DNA of 64,000 bases. It comes from Ruegeria sp. R14_0 (GTDB taxonomy: Bacteria > Pseudomonadota > Alphaproteobacteria > Rhodobacterales > Rhodobacteraceae). Numbering within the stretch: the stretch's first letter is position 1; each line of letters starts with the position of its first letter. Below, piece by piece: positions 40,655-49,090 of the stretch. The position numbers and the translations under genes are program-made. Under the pieces are notes generated by a model. That model had not been told where the DNA came from. It did not search any database and saw only the letters and a list, made by a program, of their open reading frames with translations. The stretch spans positions 1 through 64,000 of the forward strand of contig NZ_JAGHRC010000003.1 of assembly GCF_017743975.1 (NCBI RefSeq), written 5' to 3'.

Positions 40655-41959
40655 TTACTCGGCGGCTTTCGCCATCGGATTGTTCGGGTGCGTTGTCCAG
40701 TTCGCGTACTCTGGCTGAACCTCTCGTCCAGTACGCGGATCGACCTCGCCCGCCTCCATTGGCACCATCGAGATACAGCCATCTACCGGGCACACATCCA
40801 CGCACAGATTACAAGCGACGCATTCGTCATCCATCACCTCAAACACCCGATCATCGGACATCGAGATTGCCTGGTGGCTTGTATCCTCACACGCGGCATA
40901 GCAGCGGCCACATTTGATGCACTGGTCTTGGTCGATCTTTGCCTTGGCCACGTAGTTCAGGTTCAGGTACTGCCAGTCGGTGACGTTCGGAACGGCGAGA
41001 CCAACGATTTCCGAGACGTTTTTGTAGCCCTTTTCATCCATCCACTTGGACAGACCCGCGGTCAGTTCGTCGATGATCTTGAACCCATATGTCATCGCAG
41101 CGGTACAGACCTGAACGTTTCCACATCCCAGCGCCATGAACTCTGCTGCGTCGCGCCACGTGGTTACGCCGCCGATGCCGGAAATCGGCAGGCCATGCGT
41201 GGCCTGCGCGCGGGAGATTTCGGAGACCATCGACAAGGCAATCGGCTTCACCGCTGGACCGCAATAGCCGCCGTGGCTGCCCTTGCCGTCAATCGACGGT
41301 TCGGGGCTGAAAGTGTCCAGATTGACGCTGGTGATCGAGTTGATCGTGTTGATCAGCGACACCGCATCCGCACCGCCGTTTTTGGCAGCCTCAGCGGGCT
41401 TACGGATATCGGTGATGTTTGGCGTCAGCTTCACGATGACCGGGCGGTCATAGTACTGCTTGCACCAGCGGGTGACCATCTCGATATATTCCGGCACCTG
41501 CCCCACGGCCGAACCCATGCCGCGTTCGCTCATCCCGTGCGGGCAGCCAAAGTTCAGCTCGATGCCATCCGCACCGGTTTCCGCCACGCGCGGCAGAATG
41601 GCCTTCCACGCCGCCTCTTCACACGGGACCATGATCGACGCGATCAGAGCGCGATCCGGGTAGTCGGCCTTAACCCGCGCCATCTCCTCCAGGTTCACTT
41701 CAAGTGGCCGGTCGGTGATCAGCTCGATGTTGTTCAGACCCAACAGCCGACGATCTGCGCCGTAAATCGCACCATAGCGCGGGCCGTTCACGTTCACGAC
41801 CGGTGGCCCCTCGGACCCCAGCGTTTTCCAGACCACGCCACCCCATCCGGCCTCGAACGCGCGACGGACGTTGTATTCCTTGTCCGTCGGCGGAGCAGAT
41901 GCCAGCCAGTACGGGTTGGGGCTTTCGATGCCCAAAAAGTTCGTCTTCAGATCGGCCAT
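40655..41959 (-). CDS. preA: NAD-dependent dihydropyrimidine dehydrogenase subunit PreA
   Basis: The 434-residue subunit contains the FMN barrel that reduces uracil or thymine and a C-terminal ferredoxin domain. GIELNFGCPHGMSERGMG near residue 143 carries the pyrimidine-binding Asn and catalytic cysteine context. CIKCGRCYAACED and CVACNLCVDVCPVDGC near residues 340-395 bind two 4Fe-4S clusters. It receives electrons from PreT. The operon order is preT, methyltransferase, preA. The gene converges on rutR. Confidence 0.93.
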   Translation of the reverse strand: MADLKTNFLGIESPNPYWLASAPPTDKEYNVRRAFEAGWGGVVWKTLGSEGPPVVNVNGPRYGAIYGADRRLLGLNNIELITDRPLEVNLEEMARVKADYPDRALIASIMVPCEEAAWKAILPRVAETGADGIELNFGCPHGMSERGMGSAVGQVPEYIEMVTRWCKQYYDRPVIVKLTPNITDIRKPAEAAKNGGADAVSLINTINSITSVNLDTFSPEPSIDGKGSHGGYCGPAVKPIALSMVSEISRAQATHGLPISGIGGVTTWRDAAEFMALGCGNVQVCTAAMTYGFKIIDELTAGLSKWMDEKGYKNVSEIVGLAVPNVTDWQYLNLNYVAKAKIDQDQCIKCGRCYAACEDTSHQAISMSDDRVFEVMDDECVACNLCVDVCPVDGCISMVPMEAGEVDPRTGREVQPEYANWTTHPNNPMAKAAE

Positions 41960-41977
41960 GGCTTCTCCCTTCCCGGC

Positions 41978-42814
41978 TCAGCCGGTTTTCTTGAATATCA
42001 TTTCGGTCGGGCGAATGCGCCCGGCCTTCAGGTTTTTGACGTAGTTCTGGAATTTCTCGGGTGCGGTCTCACCCATCATCAGGTGGATACCCAAGGCGGG
42101 CGGACCGCTTTCAGCAATGCGCGCGAAGACCTCTTCGAAAAACTCCAACGCGAATTGCGTACGGTCGGTCTCGGCGACCAATTCCAGACCGGCGGCACCC
42201 GCAGCGTCTTTGTAAACTTGCGGCGCATGAACAAACGAGGTCTCAGATACGGTTGACCACGGCAGCGGGAAGGACAGTGGTTCGTCCACGTCCCCGCCCA
42301 TCACATCGAACAGGGCAAATGTTCCGTCTGTGGCCAACGCGCGCGAGACTTCGGCGAACAGACCGGCCTTGTCTTCGATGTTCATGCCCACATGCAACAT
42401 GACGGCAAGGTCAAACCCCGCATCTGGCACCGGCATATCCAAGGCACTTCCGACGTGAAAGCTGGCTTTCTCGGAATGCCCGACCAGATCGCTTAGGGCT
42501 GTGGCAGTTTCGACGAATTCCGGCGTCAGATCGACCCCGGTGACCGTCGAGTCATAGCGATCCACAATATACCGAGACGTACCGCCTATGCCGCATCCCA
42601 CGTCCAGAACGCGTGTTGCATGGGTCGGCGACAGCTGCGCGAACAGGTTGTCGGTCGCCAGAACACCCCCGGTGTGGAACTCATCCCCCGCTTTCAGATC
42701 GGCCACAGTGGCCGCGTCCGGGTCAATCCCACTGGCCTCAAGCGCCGCGCGCACGCGGTCGGTTAGGGCTCCGGTGGTATAGTGTTGGGCAACGGCTTGT
42801 TCGATCTGGGACAT
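41978..42814 (-). CDS. Class I SAM-dependent methyltransferase
   Basis: A 278-residue methyltransferase with the SAM-binding motif VLDVGCGIGGTSRYI near residue 71 and VTGVDLTPEFVETA following it. The N-terminal IEQAVAQHYTTGALTDRVRAAL is similar to small-molecule methyltransferases such as sarcosine or phospholipid methyltransferases. It sits between preT and preA, with small gaps on both sides, and is likely co-transcribed. The substrate is unknown; nothing in the sequence ties it to pyrimidines except its position. Confidence 0.8.
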   Translation of the reverse strand: MSQIEQAVAQHYTTGALTDRVRAALEASGIDPDAATVADLKAGDEFHTGGVLATDNLFAQLSPTHATRVLDVGCGIGGTSRYIVDRYDSTVTGVDLTPEFVETATALSDLVGHSEKASFHVGSALDMPVPDAGFDLAVMLHVGMNIEDKAGLFAEVSRALATDGTFALFDVMGGDVDEPLSFPLPWSTVSETSFVHAPQVYKDAAGAAGLELVAETDRTQFALEFFEEVFARIAESGPPALGIHLMMGETAPEKFQNYVKNLKAGRIRPTEMIFKKTG

Positions 42815-42860
42815 GGGAATACCTCAGCAGCGAAAGGAATGGGGTGAGTACCCCACCCTA

Positions 42861-44195
42861 TCACGAAACCAGCGTTGCGTGGATGTCCATCGCGGCATCG
42901 CGGCCCTCGGCCACTGCGGTCACGGTCAGGTCTTCGCCCCCCGCCGCGCAGTCACCACCAGCCCAAACACCCGCCATGGAGGTCCGTCCAGCCCCGGTTA
43001 CAGCGATCTTGTTGCCGTCCAGTTCCAGACCCTCCGGCGCGCCGTCCAGATTTTGACCAATGGCCTTGAGCACCTGATCTGCAGGCAGGCGGATCATTTC
43101 TCCGGTGCCGGTCAGCTGCCCGTTCTGACTGGTAGTATACTCCAACTCGATCTCGACCGCGGCCCCGTTTCCATGGATGGCCACAGGTTGCACATTGGTC
43201 ATGATCTTGACGCCGTGCGACGATGCGAGGTCCTGTTCGTACCGGCTGGCCCCCATCGCGTCGCGTCCTCGGCGATAGGCAATAGTGACATGTTCGGCAC
43301 CCAGTAGTTTCGACTTCACCGCAGCATCTACTGCAGTCATGCCGCCGCCGATGACAACCACGTTGCGACCTACGGGCAGATCGACCAGATCAGAGGCCTG
43401 ACGCACGTCCGATATGAAATCCACAGCAAAGCGAACGCCATCTTTTTCCGCCCCGTCGGCGCGCAGGGCGTTCACCCCGGCAAGACCAATGGACAGAAAC
43501 ACCGCGTCATAGCTTTCGACCAGCCCCTCCAGCGAGATACCTTCACCCAGAACCGAACCCGTCTCGATCGAGATCCCGCCGATTTCCAGCAGCCAATCCA
43601 CCTCGGCCTGAGCGAAGTTGTTGGTGGATTTATAAGCGGCGATCCCATATTCGTTCAGACCGCCAGGCTTGGGCTTGCTCTCGTGGATCACGACGTCATG
43701 ACCAAACATGGCCAGCCGGTGCGCACAGGCCAGACCAGCAGGCCCTGCCCCGATCACGGCGACCGTTTTGCCCGTGGGCGCGGCGCGCTGGAACGGGTGG
43801 GTCCCTGTGGCCATCACGCTGTCGGTTGCGTAACGCTGCAGGCGCCCGATCTCGACCGGCGCGCCCTCGGCGGTTTCGCGGACGCAAACTTCTTCGCACA
43901 GTGTCTCGGTGGGACAAACACGGGCGCACATACCGCCCAGAATGTTCTGTGCCAGAATGGTTTCGCCCGCGGCCTCTGGCTGGCCGGCCTGAATCTGCCG
44001 CATGAACAGCGGGATATCGATGTCCGTGGGACAGGCCGTCACGCATGGCGCGTCATAGCAAAAATAGCACCGATCCGCTGCCACGGCGGCCTCGTGCGGG
44101 GCCAGTGGCGGATGTAGATCCGTGAAATTCGAGGTCAGCTCATCGCTGGACAGCCGCCCGGAAACAATGCCGGAGGCAATCTGGCCCTGTGCCAT
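42861..44195 (-). CDS. preT: NAD(P)-dependent oxidoreductase subunit PreT
   Basis: The 444-residue flavoprotein subunit transfers electrons from NADH to PreA. The N-terminal Cys-rich motif CYFCYDAPCVTACPTDIDIP (about residues 37-56) binds 4Fe-4S clusters. An FAD-binding GAGPAGLACAHRLA is near residue 127 and an NAD-binding VIGGGMTAVDAA is near 268. The start at 44195 is set by AGGGAG in the upstream sequence; the in-frame extension to 44243 lacks a binding site. First gene of the preT-methyltransferase-preA operon, with RutR-like sites upstream. Confidence 0.92.
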   Translation of the reverse strand: MAQGQIASGIVSGRLSSDELTSNFTDLHPPLAPHEAAVAADRCYFCYDAPCVTACPTDIDIPLFMRQIQAGQPEAAGETILAQNILGGMCARVCPTETLCEEVCVRETAEGAPVEIGRLQRYATDSVMATGTHPFQRAAPTGKTVAVIGAGPAGLACAHRLAMFGHDVVIHESKPKPGGLNEYGIAAYKSTNNFAQAEVDWLLEIGGISIETGSVLGEGISLEGLVESYDAVFLSIGLAGVNALRADGAEKDGVRFAVDFISDVRQASDLVDLPVGRNVVVIGGGMTAVDAAVKSKLLGAEHVTIAYRRGRDAMGASRYEQDLASSHGVKIMTNVQPVAIHGNGAAVEIELEYTTSQNGQLTGTGEMIRLPADQVLKAIGQNLDGAPEGLELDGNKIAVTGAGRTSMAGVWAGGDCAAGGEDLTVTAVAEGRDAAMDIHATLVS

Positions 44196-44251
44196 CACTC
44201 TACTCCCTGTAGATATGTTTGTTGTAGCCTCAGCTTGCCACAAACAAATTT

Positions 44252-44284
44252 TTTATCAAATGGTAAAATTTGCCAAATGGTCAA
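44252..44284 (-). promoter_or_regulatory. Tandem RutR-like operators upstream of preT
   Basis: Two imperfect sites 17 bases apart: TTTGCCA-AA-TGGTCAA at 44269-44284 (12 of 14 positions match the consensus) and TTTATCA-AA-TGGTAAA at 44252-44267 (11 of 14). They lie 57-89 bases before the preT start. The region is AT-rich and a TTGACC hexamer (minus strand) could be the -35 element. They suggest common control of preTA and the catabolic operon by RutR. Confidence 0.6.
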
Positions 44285-44286
44285 AA

Positions 44287-44318
44287 AATGAAAAAACCGG
44301 ACCATTCGATCCGGTTTT
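44287..44318 (-). terminator. Intrinsic terminator of the cupin gene
   Basis: On the minus strand the 9-bp stem (44310-44318 with 44293-44301) with an 8-base loop runs into TTTTTT and further T residues. It lies 37 bases after the cupin stop and isolates it from the preT promoter region. Confidence 0.8.
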
Positions 44319-44354
44319 CTCAAGCGATTGCCTGTTTTTGATGCAGCCGGTGGA

Positions 44355-44987
44355 TCAGACCATCTTTGCAAGATGCCCGGTTTTCGTCCAAACCCGCGCG
44401 CCGGATGCCCCTGCGGTAGCCGAAGACCGCGTGCCGGGCGGCAATCTGAGCCAATCCCAGTTGGTGAATTCTTCGCCGGATTCTTGCAGCGATCCTTCGA
44501 TCACAAACAGCTCCAGCCCTTCTGATGCGTCCAGTTCCAACGTCTCGCCCGCTGTGAGGTTGAACACCCTGACCTCTTCGTGCGCGTCCTTGAACAGCTG
44601 TGTATTTCCCTTGCCATTAATCGACCGGCGCAGCTCGGTCCGGTCGGCGGGGTCGAATTGATGCAGCTTCACCAAGATCGTCGCGCCCTCTTTTGCCGAA
44701 GGCGTATGCGACGAGGTCGGCGGGTTACGCACGTAGCTGCCAACGGGAAAATCACCGGTTTCGTCCTGAAACACACCGTCCAGAACCAGGTACTCTTCGC
44801 CCCCGTCGTGCGTATGCGGCGCAAAAGCACTGCCCGGAGCAAAACGGACGATCGTCGTCGCGCGCGCGACCTCATCTCCGATGCGGTCCAGCATCTTGCG
44901 CTCGACGCCAGCAGCGGGCGACGCAATCCAGTCGTTCTGGTCGAAATGAACCGCGACGCGTTTGGTGAAATCTGCGTTGATCCTCAT
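44355..44987 (-). CDS. ChrR-like cupin domain protein
   Basis: A 210-residue protein with two cupin-like halves. The first half contains FAPGSAFAPHTHDGGEEYLVLDG, a metal-binding cupin motif with HxHxxxE, as in the ChrR-type anti-sigma cupins. The second half lacks the histidines. The N-terminal zinc finger region of true ChrR is absent, so it is a stand-alone cupin. The ATG at 44987 follows AGGAG by 6 bases. Its role, possibly in oxidative stress or a metal-dependent reaction, is undefined. Confidence 0.8.
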   Translation of the reverse strand: MRINADFTKRVAVHFDQNDWIASPAAGVERKMLDRIGDEVARATTIVRFAPGSAFAPHTHDGGEEYLVLDGVFQDETGDFPVGSYVRNPPTSSHTPSAKEGATILVKLHQFDPADRTELRRSINGKGNTQLFKDAHEEVRVFNLTAGETLELDASEGLELFVIEGSLQESGEEFTNWDWLRLPPGTRSSATAGASGARVWTKTGHLAKMV

Positions 44988-45153
44988 AAGCTCACTCCTG
45001 ATCGGGGTCGTCTGCCTAAGATGGGATTGTGCGGGCACATTTCAAATATGCCTCTTATTTCTGGTTTTGACGGGCGGGCTTGCGTGCTGTACGTCAAGCA
45101 CATCACCCGAGCAGCGCCGGACGACGGCATTCACAATAACCGAAAGTCACCGG

Positions 45154-46149
45154 ATGCAGGCCAGCGCCCCGAAATTCAATATTGTCATCATCGGGCAAAA
45201 CAACCGACTGCAATACGAGGCCTTGCTGTTCGCGGCATCCCTGCACCACAGCAGCCCGGATTTCGACGGTCGCTTGTTCGTGGCGGTCCCCCAAGCCGGA
45301 CCGCGTTGGCCGCGGGACCCAAGCCTTCACGATGAGGATCTGCTAAAGGCCTTGCGCCAATTGGATGCAGAAATCCTGCCCTTCGAGAACAGAGTGTTCG
45401 GCGCAAGCTACCCCTATGGCAACAAGATCGAAGCGCTTATGGCCCTGCCCGAGGGTGAGCCGTTCGTTTTCTTCGACAGTGACACTCTGATCACCGGGGA
45501 TTTGAATAGCGTGCCCTTCGACTTCGACCGACCCAGCGCGTCCCTGCGAGTCGAAGGCACTTGGCCTAAGCCGACCCTGTATGGCCCCGGACTGCACGGA
45601 ATCTGGGAGGCGCTGTATCACAAGTTCGGGCTGGATTTCGACAGCTCACAGGACACCACCCAGCCCGTGGATTACTGGCGACGCTATCTGTATTTCAACG
45701 CCGGATTTTTCTTTTACTCGTGCCCGCGCAAGTTCGGGGAACGCTTCTTGGATTTCGCGCGCGCCATTCGCGACGACGAAATTCCCGAGCTTGCGGGCCA
45801 AAACCTAAACCCCTGGCTGGATCAGGCCGCCCTGCCGCTGGTGATTCATTCATTCGGCGGCGGACGGGACGCCCTGCCCTGTGGTCTTTTGGATGGGACC
45901 GTCAGCTGTCACTACCGCCTGTTCCCGCTGCTCTATGCCCGCGAAAGCGACCATGTGGTCGAGGTGCTGGAAACCGTGGCTGCGCCGAACAGGGTCAAGA
46001 AAGTGCTCAAGGCGTATGACCCGATCAAAAAGCTGGTGTTGCAGCGCAAGGGGCACAAAATCCGCGATATGTTCGATCGCGACAACCTGCCAAAACGCGA
46101 GCAGGCCATTCGCAACCAGATCCGCAACAAGGGCCTGTGGATGCGCTGA
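45154..46149 (+). CDS. Glycosyltransferase-like protein
   Basis: A 331-residue cytoplasmic protein that resembles GT-A family glycosyltransferases. FVFFDSDTLITGDLNSVPFD near residue 104 contains the DxD motif that binds a metal and nucleotide sugar. The donor and acceptor cannot be told. The start at 45154 has a weak ribosome binding site. The C-terminal 60 residues are basic. The gene is divergent from the cupin gene and 72 bases before metY. Confidence 0.7.
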   Translation: MQASAPKFNIVIIGQNNRLQYEALLFAASLHHSSPDFDGRLFVAVPQAGPRWPRDPSLHDEDLLKALRQLDAEILPFENRVFGASYPYGNKIEALMALPEGEPFVFFDSDTLITGDLNSVPFDFDRPSASLRVEGTWPKPTLYGPGLHGIWEALYHKFGLDFDSSQDTTQPVDYWRRYLYFNAGFFFYSCPRKFGERFLDFARAIRDDEIPELAGQNLNPWLDQAALPLVIHSFGGGRDALPCGLLDGTVSCHYRLFPLLYARESDHVVEVLETVAAPNRVKKVLKAYDPIKKLVLQRKGHKIRDMFDRDNLPKREQAIRNQIRNKGLWMR

Positions 46150-46221
46150 CAGGATTGTTGTGCACGCGTCCTCAATCGCCTAGAGATTCTGCAACACACA
46201 TTCCAACAGGAGTTTTCCACG

Positions 46222-47514
46222 ATGTCTGACGGCCCCACCTACGGTTTTGATACGCTTCAAATTCACGCGGGCGCGCGACCCGATCCCGCAACTGGCGCAC
46301 GTCAGACGCCGATCTACCAGACCACGGCCTATGTGTTCCGCGATGCCGACCACGCGGCGGCCTTGTTCAACCTGCAAGAGGTCGGGTTTATCTATTCTCG
46401 CCTGACCAACCCAACGGTGGCTGTTCTGCAGGAACGCGTTGCCACGCTAGAAGGCGGCGTCGGCGCGGTGTGCTGTTCGTCCGGGCACGCCGCTCAGATC
46501 ATGGCGCTGTTCCCGCTGATGGGACCGGGGTGCAACGTGGTCGCATCGACCCGCCTTTACGGTGGTACGGTCACGCAGTTCAGCCAGACCATCAAACGGT
46601 TCGGTTGGTCGGCCAAGTTCGTCGACACCGACGATCTGGACGCTGTGAAAGACGCCATCGACGAAAACACCCGTGCCGTGTTCTGCGAATCCATAGCCAA
46701 CCCGGGTGGCTATGTCACCGATATCCGGGCGCTGGCAGATGTGGCCGACGCCGCAGGCATCCCCCTGATCGTCGACAACACCTCGGCCACGCCCTACCTG
46801 TGCCGCCCCATTGAACACGGCGCGACTCTGGTTGTGCATTCAACCACAAAGTACCTGACCGGCAATGGCACCGTCACTGGCGGCTGCATCGTGGATTCGG
46901 GCAAGTTCGACTGGTCGGCGAATGACAAGTTCCCCTCGCTCAGCGAACCGGAACAAGCCTATCACGGTCTGAAGTTTCATGAGACGTTCGGCCCGCTGGC
47001 CTTCACCTTCCACGGCATCGCCATCGGCCTGCGCGATCTGGGTATGACGATGAACCCGCAAGCGGCGCATTACACGCTGATGGGAATCGAAACGCTGTCG
47101 TTGCGGATGGAGCGCCACGTGGAAAACGCCCAAAAGATCGCGGCGTGGCTCGAAGCTGATGATCGTGTGGAGTACGTCACCTATGCGGGCCTGCCTTCGT
47201 CGCCCTATCACGACCGGGTCAAGGCGCATTACAAGAAAGGTGCCGGGGCCTTGTTCACCTTTGCGGTCAAAGGCGGCTATGACGCCTGCGTTAAGCTGGT
47301 GAATGCGCTAGAGATTTTCAGCCATGTCGCCAACCTGGGCGATGCCCGGTCGCTGATCATCCACTCGGCCTCGACCACGCACCGCCAACTGACGCCGGAA
47401 CAGCAAGAAGCTGCGGGTGCCGGTCCGGGTGTGGTGCGGGTTTCGATCGGAATCGAAGATGCCGATGACCTGATCGCCGATCTGGATCAGGCTCTGGCAA
47501 AAGCCACTGCCTAA
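46222..47514 (+). CDS. metY: O-acetylhomoserine aminocarboxypropyltransferase
   Basis: The 430-residue PLP enzyme of the Cys/Met metabolism family makes homocysteine from O-acetylhomoserine and sulfide. The N-terminal FDTLQIHAGARPDPATGARQTPIYQTT and the PLP lysine in VVHSTTKYLTGNGT (about residue 210) are characteristic; the length fits MetY. CAGGAG lies before the ATG. No SAM riboswitch was recognised in the short upstream gap. The GNAT gene follows after 3 bases. Confidence 0.92.
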   Translation: MSDGPTYGFDTLQIHAGARPDPATGARQTPIYQTTAYVFRDADHAAALFNLQEVGFIYSRLTNPTVAVLQERVATLEGGVGAVCCSSGHAAQIMALFPLMGPGCNVVASTRLYGGTVTQFSQTIKRFGWSAKFVDTDDLDAVKDAIDENTRAVFCESIANPGGYVTDIRALADVADAAGIPLIVDNTSATPYLCRPIEHGATLVVHSTTKYLTGNGTVTGGCIVDSGKFDWSANDKFPSLSEPEQAYHGLKFHETFGPLAFTFHGIAIGLRDLGMTMNPQAAHYTLMGIETLSLRMERHVENAQKIAAWLEADDRVEYVTYAGLPSSPYHDRVKAHYKKGAGALFTFAVKGGYDACVKLVNALEIFSHVANLGDARSLIIHSASTTHRQLTPEQQEAAGAGPGVVRVSIGIEDADDLIADLDQALAKATA

Positions 47515-47517
47515 GCC

Positions 47518-48228
47518 ATGAGCGGCCACGACACCAACCACCTTGGTCAACCCATCGGATTGCCGGTCACGGGCGACTTTCCTCGCCCTACACCGCCTTA
47601 CACGCCGATGGAAGGCCGGTTTTGCTCTGTCGTGCCGCTGGACGTCAATCGGCATGCGCCCGGATTATACCGGGCGTTCGCCAAAGACACGGATGGCCGC
47701 AACTGGACCTACCTGCCCTACGGACCCTTCGAAAACGAGCAGGGGTTCGAGGATTGGGCCCGCGCGTCCTGCATGGATGCGGACCCGATGTTCCACACGG
47801 TTCTGGACAGCGCAGGCACACCTGTCGGCATGGCCTCGTATCTGCGGATCGAACCTGCGGCAGGCACGATCGAAGTTGGACACATCCATTTCTCGCCTTT
47901 GTTGCAGCGTAAGCCGCAATCGACCGAAACGATGTACCTGATGATGCGGCGCGTTTTCGATGAACTGGGTTATCGCCGTTACGAATGGAAGTGCGACGCG
48001 CTGAACGGACCGTCGCGTCAAGCGGCCGAGCGGCTTGGCTTTACCTTTGAAGGCGTGTTCAGGCAGGCCACCCACTACAAAAGTAGAAACCGCGATACGG
48101 CCTGGTACGCGATCCTCGACAGTGAATGGCCGCGTATTCGCAGCGCGTTTGAAACCTGGCTCGCGCCTGAGAACTTTGATGACTCGGGCCAGCAGAAAAA
48201 TCCTCTGATGGCCCGCGCTGACGCCTGA
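47518..48228 (+). CDS. GNAT family N-acetyltransferase (RimJ/RimL-like)
   Basis: A 236-residue acetyltransferase of the RimJ/RimL-type GNAT group. The acetyl-CoA-binding part is HFSPLLQRKPQSTETMYLMMR near residue 122; the following ALNGPSRQAAERLGFTFEGVFR is a strongly conserved GNAT stretch near 160. It is coupled to metY by a 3-base gap. The substrate is unknown; a protein or amino acid target is possible. It ends 2 bases from the convergent SIMPL gene. Confidence 0.82.
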   Translation: MSGHDTNHLGQPIGLPVTGDFPRPTPPYTPMEGRFCSVVPLDVNRHAPGLYRAFAKDTDGRNWTYLPYGPFENEQGFEDWARASCMDADPMFHTVLDSAGTPVGMASYLRIEPAAGTIEVGHIHFSPLLQRKPQSTETMYLMMRRVFDELGYRRYEWKCDALNGPSRQAAERLGFTFEGVFRQATHYKSRNRDTAWYAILDSEWPRIRSAFETWLAPENFDDSGQQKNPLMARADA

Positions 48229-48230
48229 AA

Positions 48231-48926
48231 TCACTCAGAGATTTCGAACTCCATTGTCACAGTGACCGAGACTGAAACCTCACCCCCTGCAACCGGCACA
48301 CTACCCGCATCGGCCATATTGTATTCGCGCATCGCCGCGACAGGACGCACGCCGCCGACCTGTTCACTGATCTCCTGCACCGGGCCCAGCGTCACATTTG
48401 CAGCCTGCGCAAGCTGTTCAGCCTTGGCAGTCGCTTCGGCCACAGCATTTGCGCGCGCTTGTGCTTCAAGAGGTTTGGGATCCTGAACTCCAAAGCTGAG
48501 ACCGCCGAAGTCGTTGGCTCCGTCCTGAATGACCGCGTCCATTATGGAGCCCAACTGCGACAGGTCACGAACGCGCACAAACACCCGGTTCGATGCGACA
48601 AAGCCTGAGATTTCGGGCCGCTCACCACTGTTGTTGTTGCGGTTGTTCCAGACCGGCGACAAAGACACATCGCGGGTCTGAACATCGCGCGCATCAATAC
48701 CAAGCTCTTGCAGCCGGCTGAGCACCTGCGCAACCGCATCCGATGTGGCCTGCATTGCGTTCGACGCCTGCGCGTCCTCATTGGTGACGCCCAGCGTGAT
48801 GGTCGCCATGTCGGGTACAGATTGCACGGTTCCCGCAGCGTCAACAGTGATGCGACGTTCTTCCGCATGGGCCAGACCTGCCGCTGAAATCGACAGAGCC
48901 GCGGCCAGAAAAGCGATTTTATTCAA
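48231..48926 (-). CDS. SIMPL domain (DUF541) periplasmic protein
   Basis: A 231-residue exported protein of the SIMPL/DUF541 family. The signal peptide (about 1-21) starts right at a TTG codon at 48926, which has GGAGGG 6 bases upstream; no ATG is equally well placed, and an upstream ATG at 48983 would bury the signal peptide. The mature part includes the family pattern GVTNEDAQASNAMQATSDAVAQVLSRL. The function of the family is poorly known; involvement in envelope stress is suggested for E. coli YggE. Confidence 0.82.
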   Translation of the reverse strand: MNKIAFLAAALSISAAGLAHAEERRITVDAAGTVQSVPDMATITLGVTNEDAQASNAMQATSDAVAQVLSRLQELGIDARDVQTRDVSLSPVWNNRNNNSGERPEISGFVASNRVFVRVRDLSQLGSIMDAVIQDGANDFGGLSFGVQDPKPLEAQARANAVAEATAKAEQLAQAANVTLGPVQEISEQVGGVRPVAAMREYNMADAGSVPVAGGEVSVSVTVTMEFEISE

Positions 48927-49090
48927 AGTCTTCCCTCCGATTTGCTTTCCCACAACATGGGGTGGCAAGGGTCTGCCGAACAAGGGGAAAGCCCGGCTTT
49001 TTCTTTCCCTCGGCGGGATCCTGCTTTAATGTCACTCTGCGGACGATCCGTCGTTTGCGCCGATGATGATAACTATGGTTCTTCCGGATT

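Noticed and set aside
40652..42256. A 534-codon open frame on the plus strand
   Set aside because: It runs antisense across preA and part of the methyltransferase gene, which have clear catalytic and cluster motifs. High G+C codon use often leaves the opposite strand open.
44962..45153. An upstream extension of the glycosyltransferase-like gene with a hydrophobic stretch
   Set aside because: The extension overlaps the divergent cupin gene start and lacks a binding site; the conserved region begins right after 45154.
46150..46221. SAM riboswitch before metY
   Set aside because: The gap has 72 bases; no SAM-II or related aptamer pattern was recognised.
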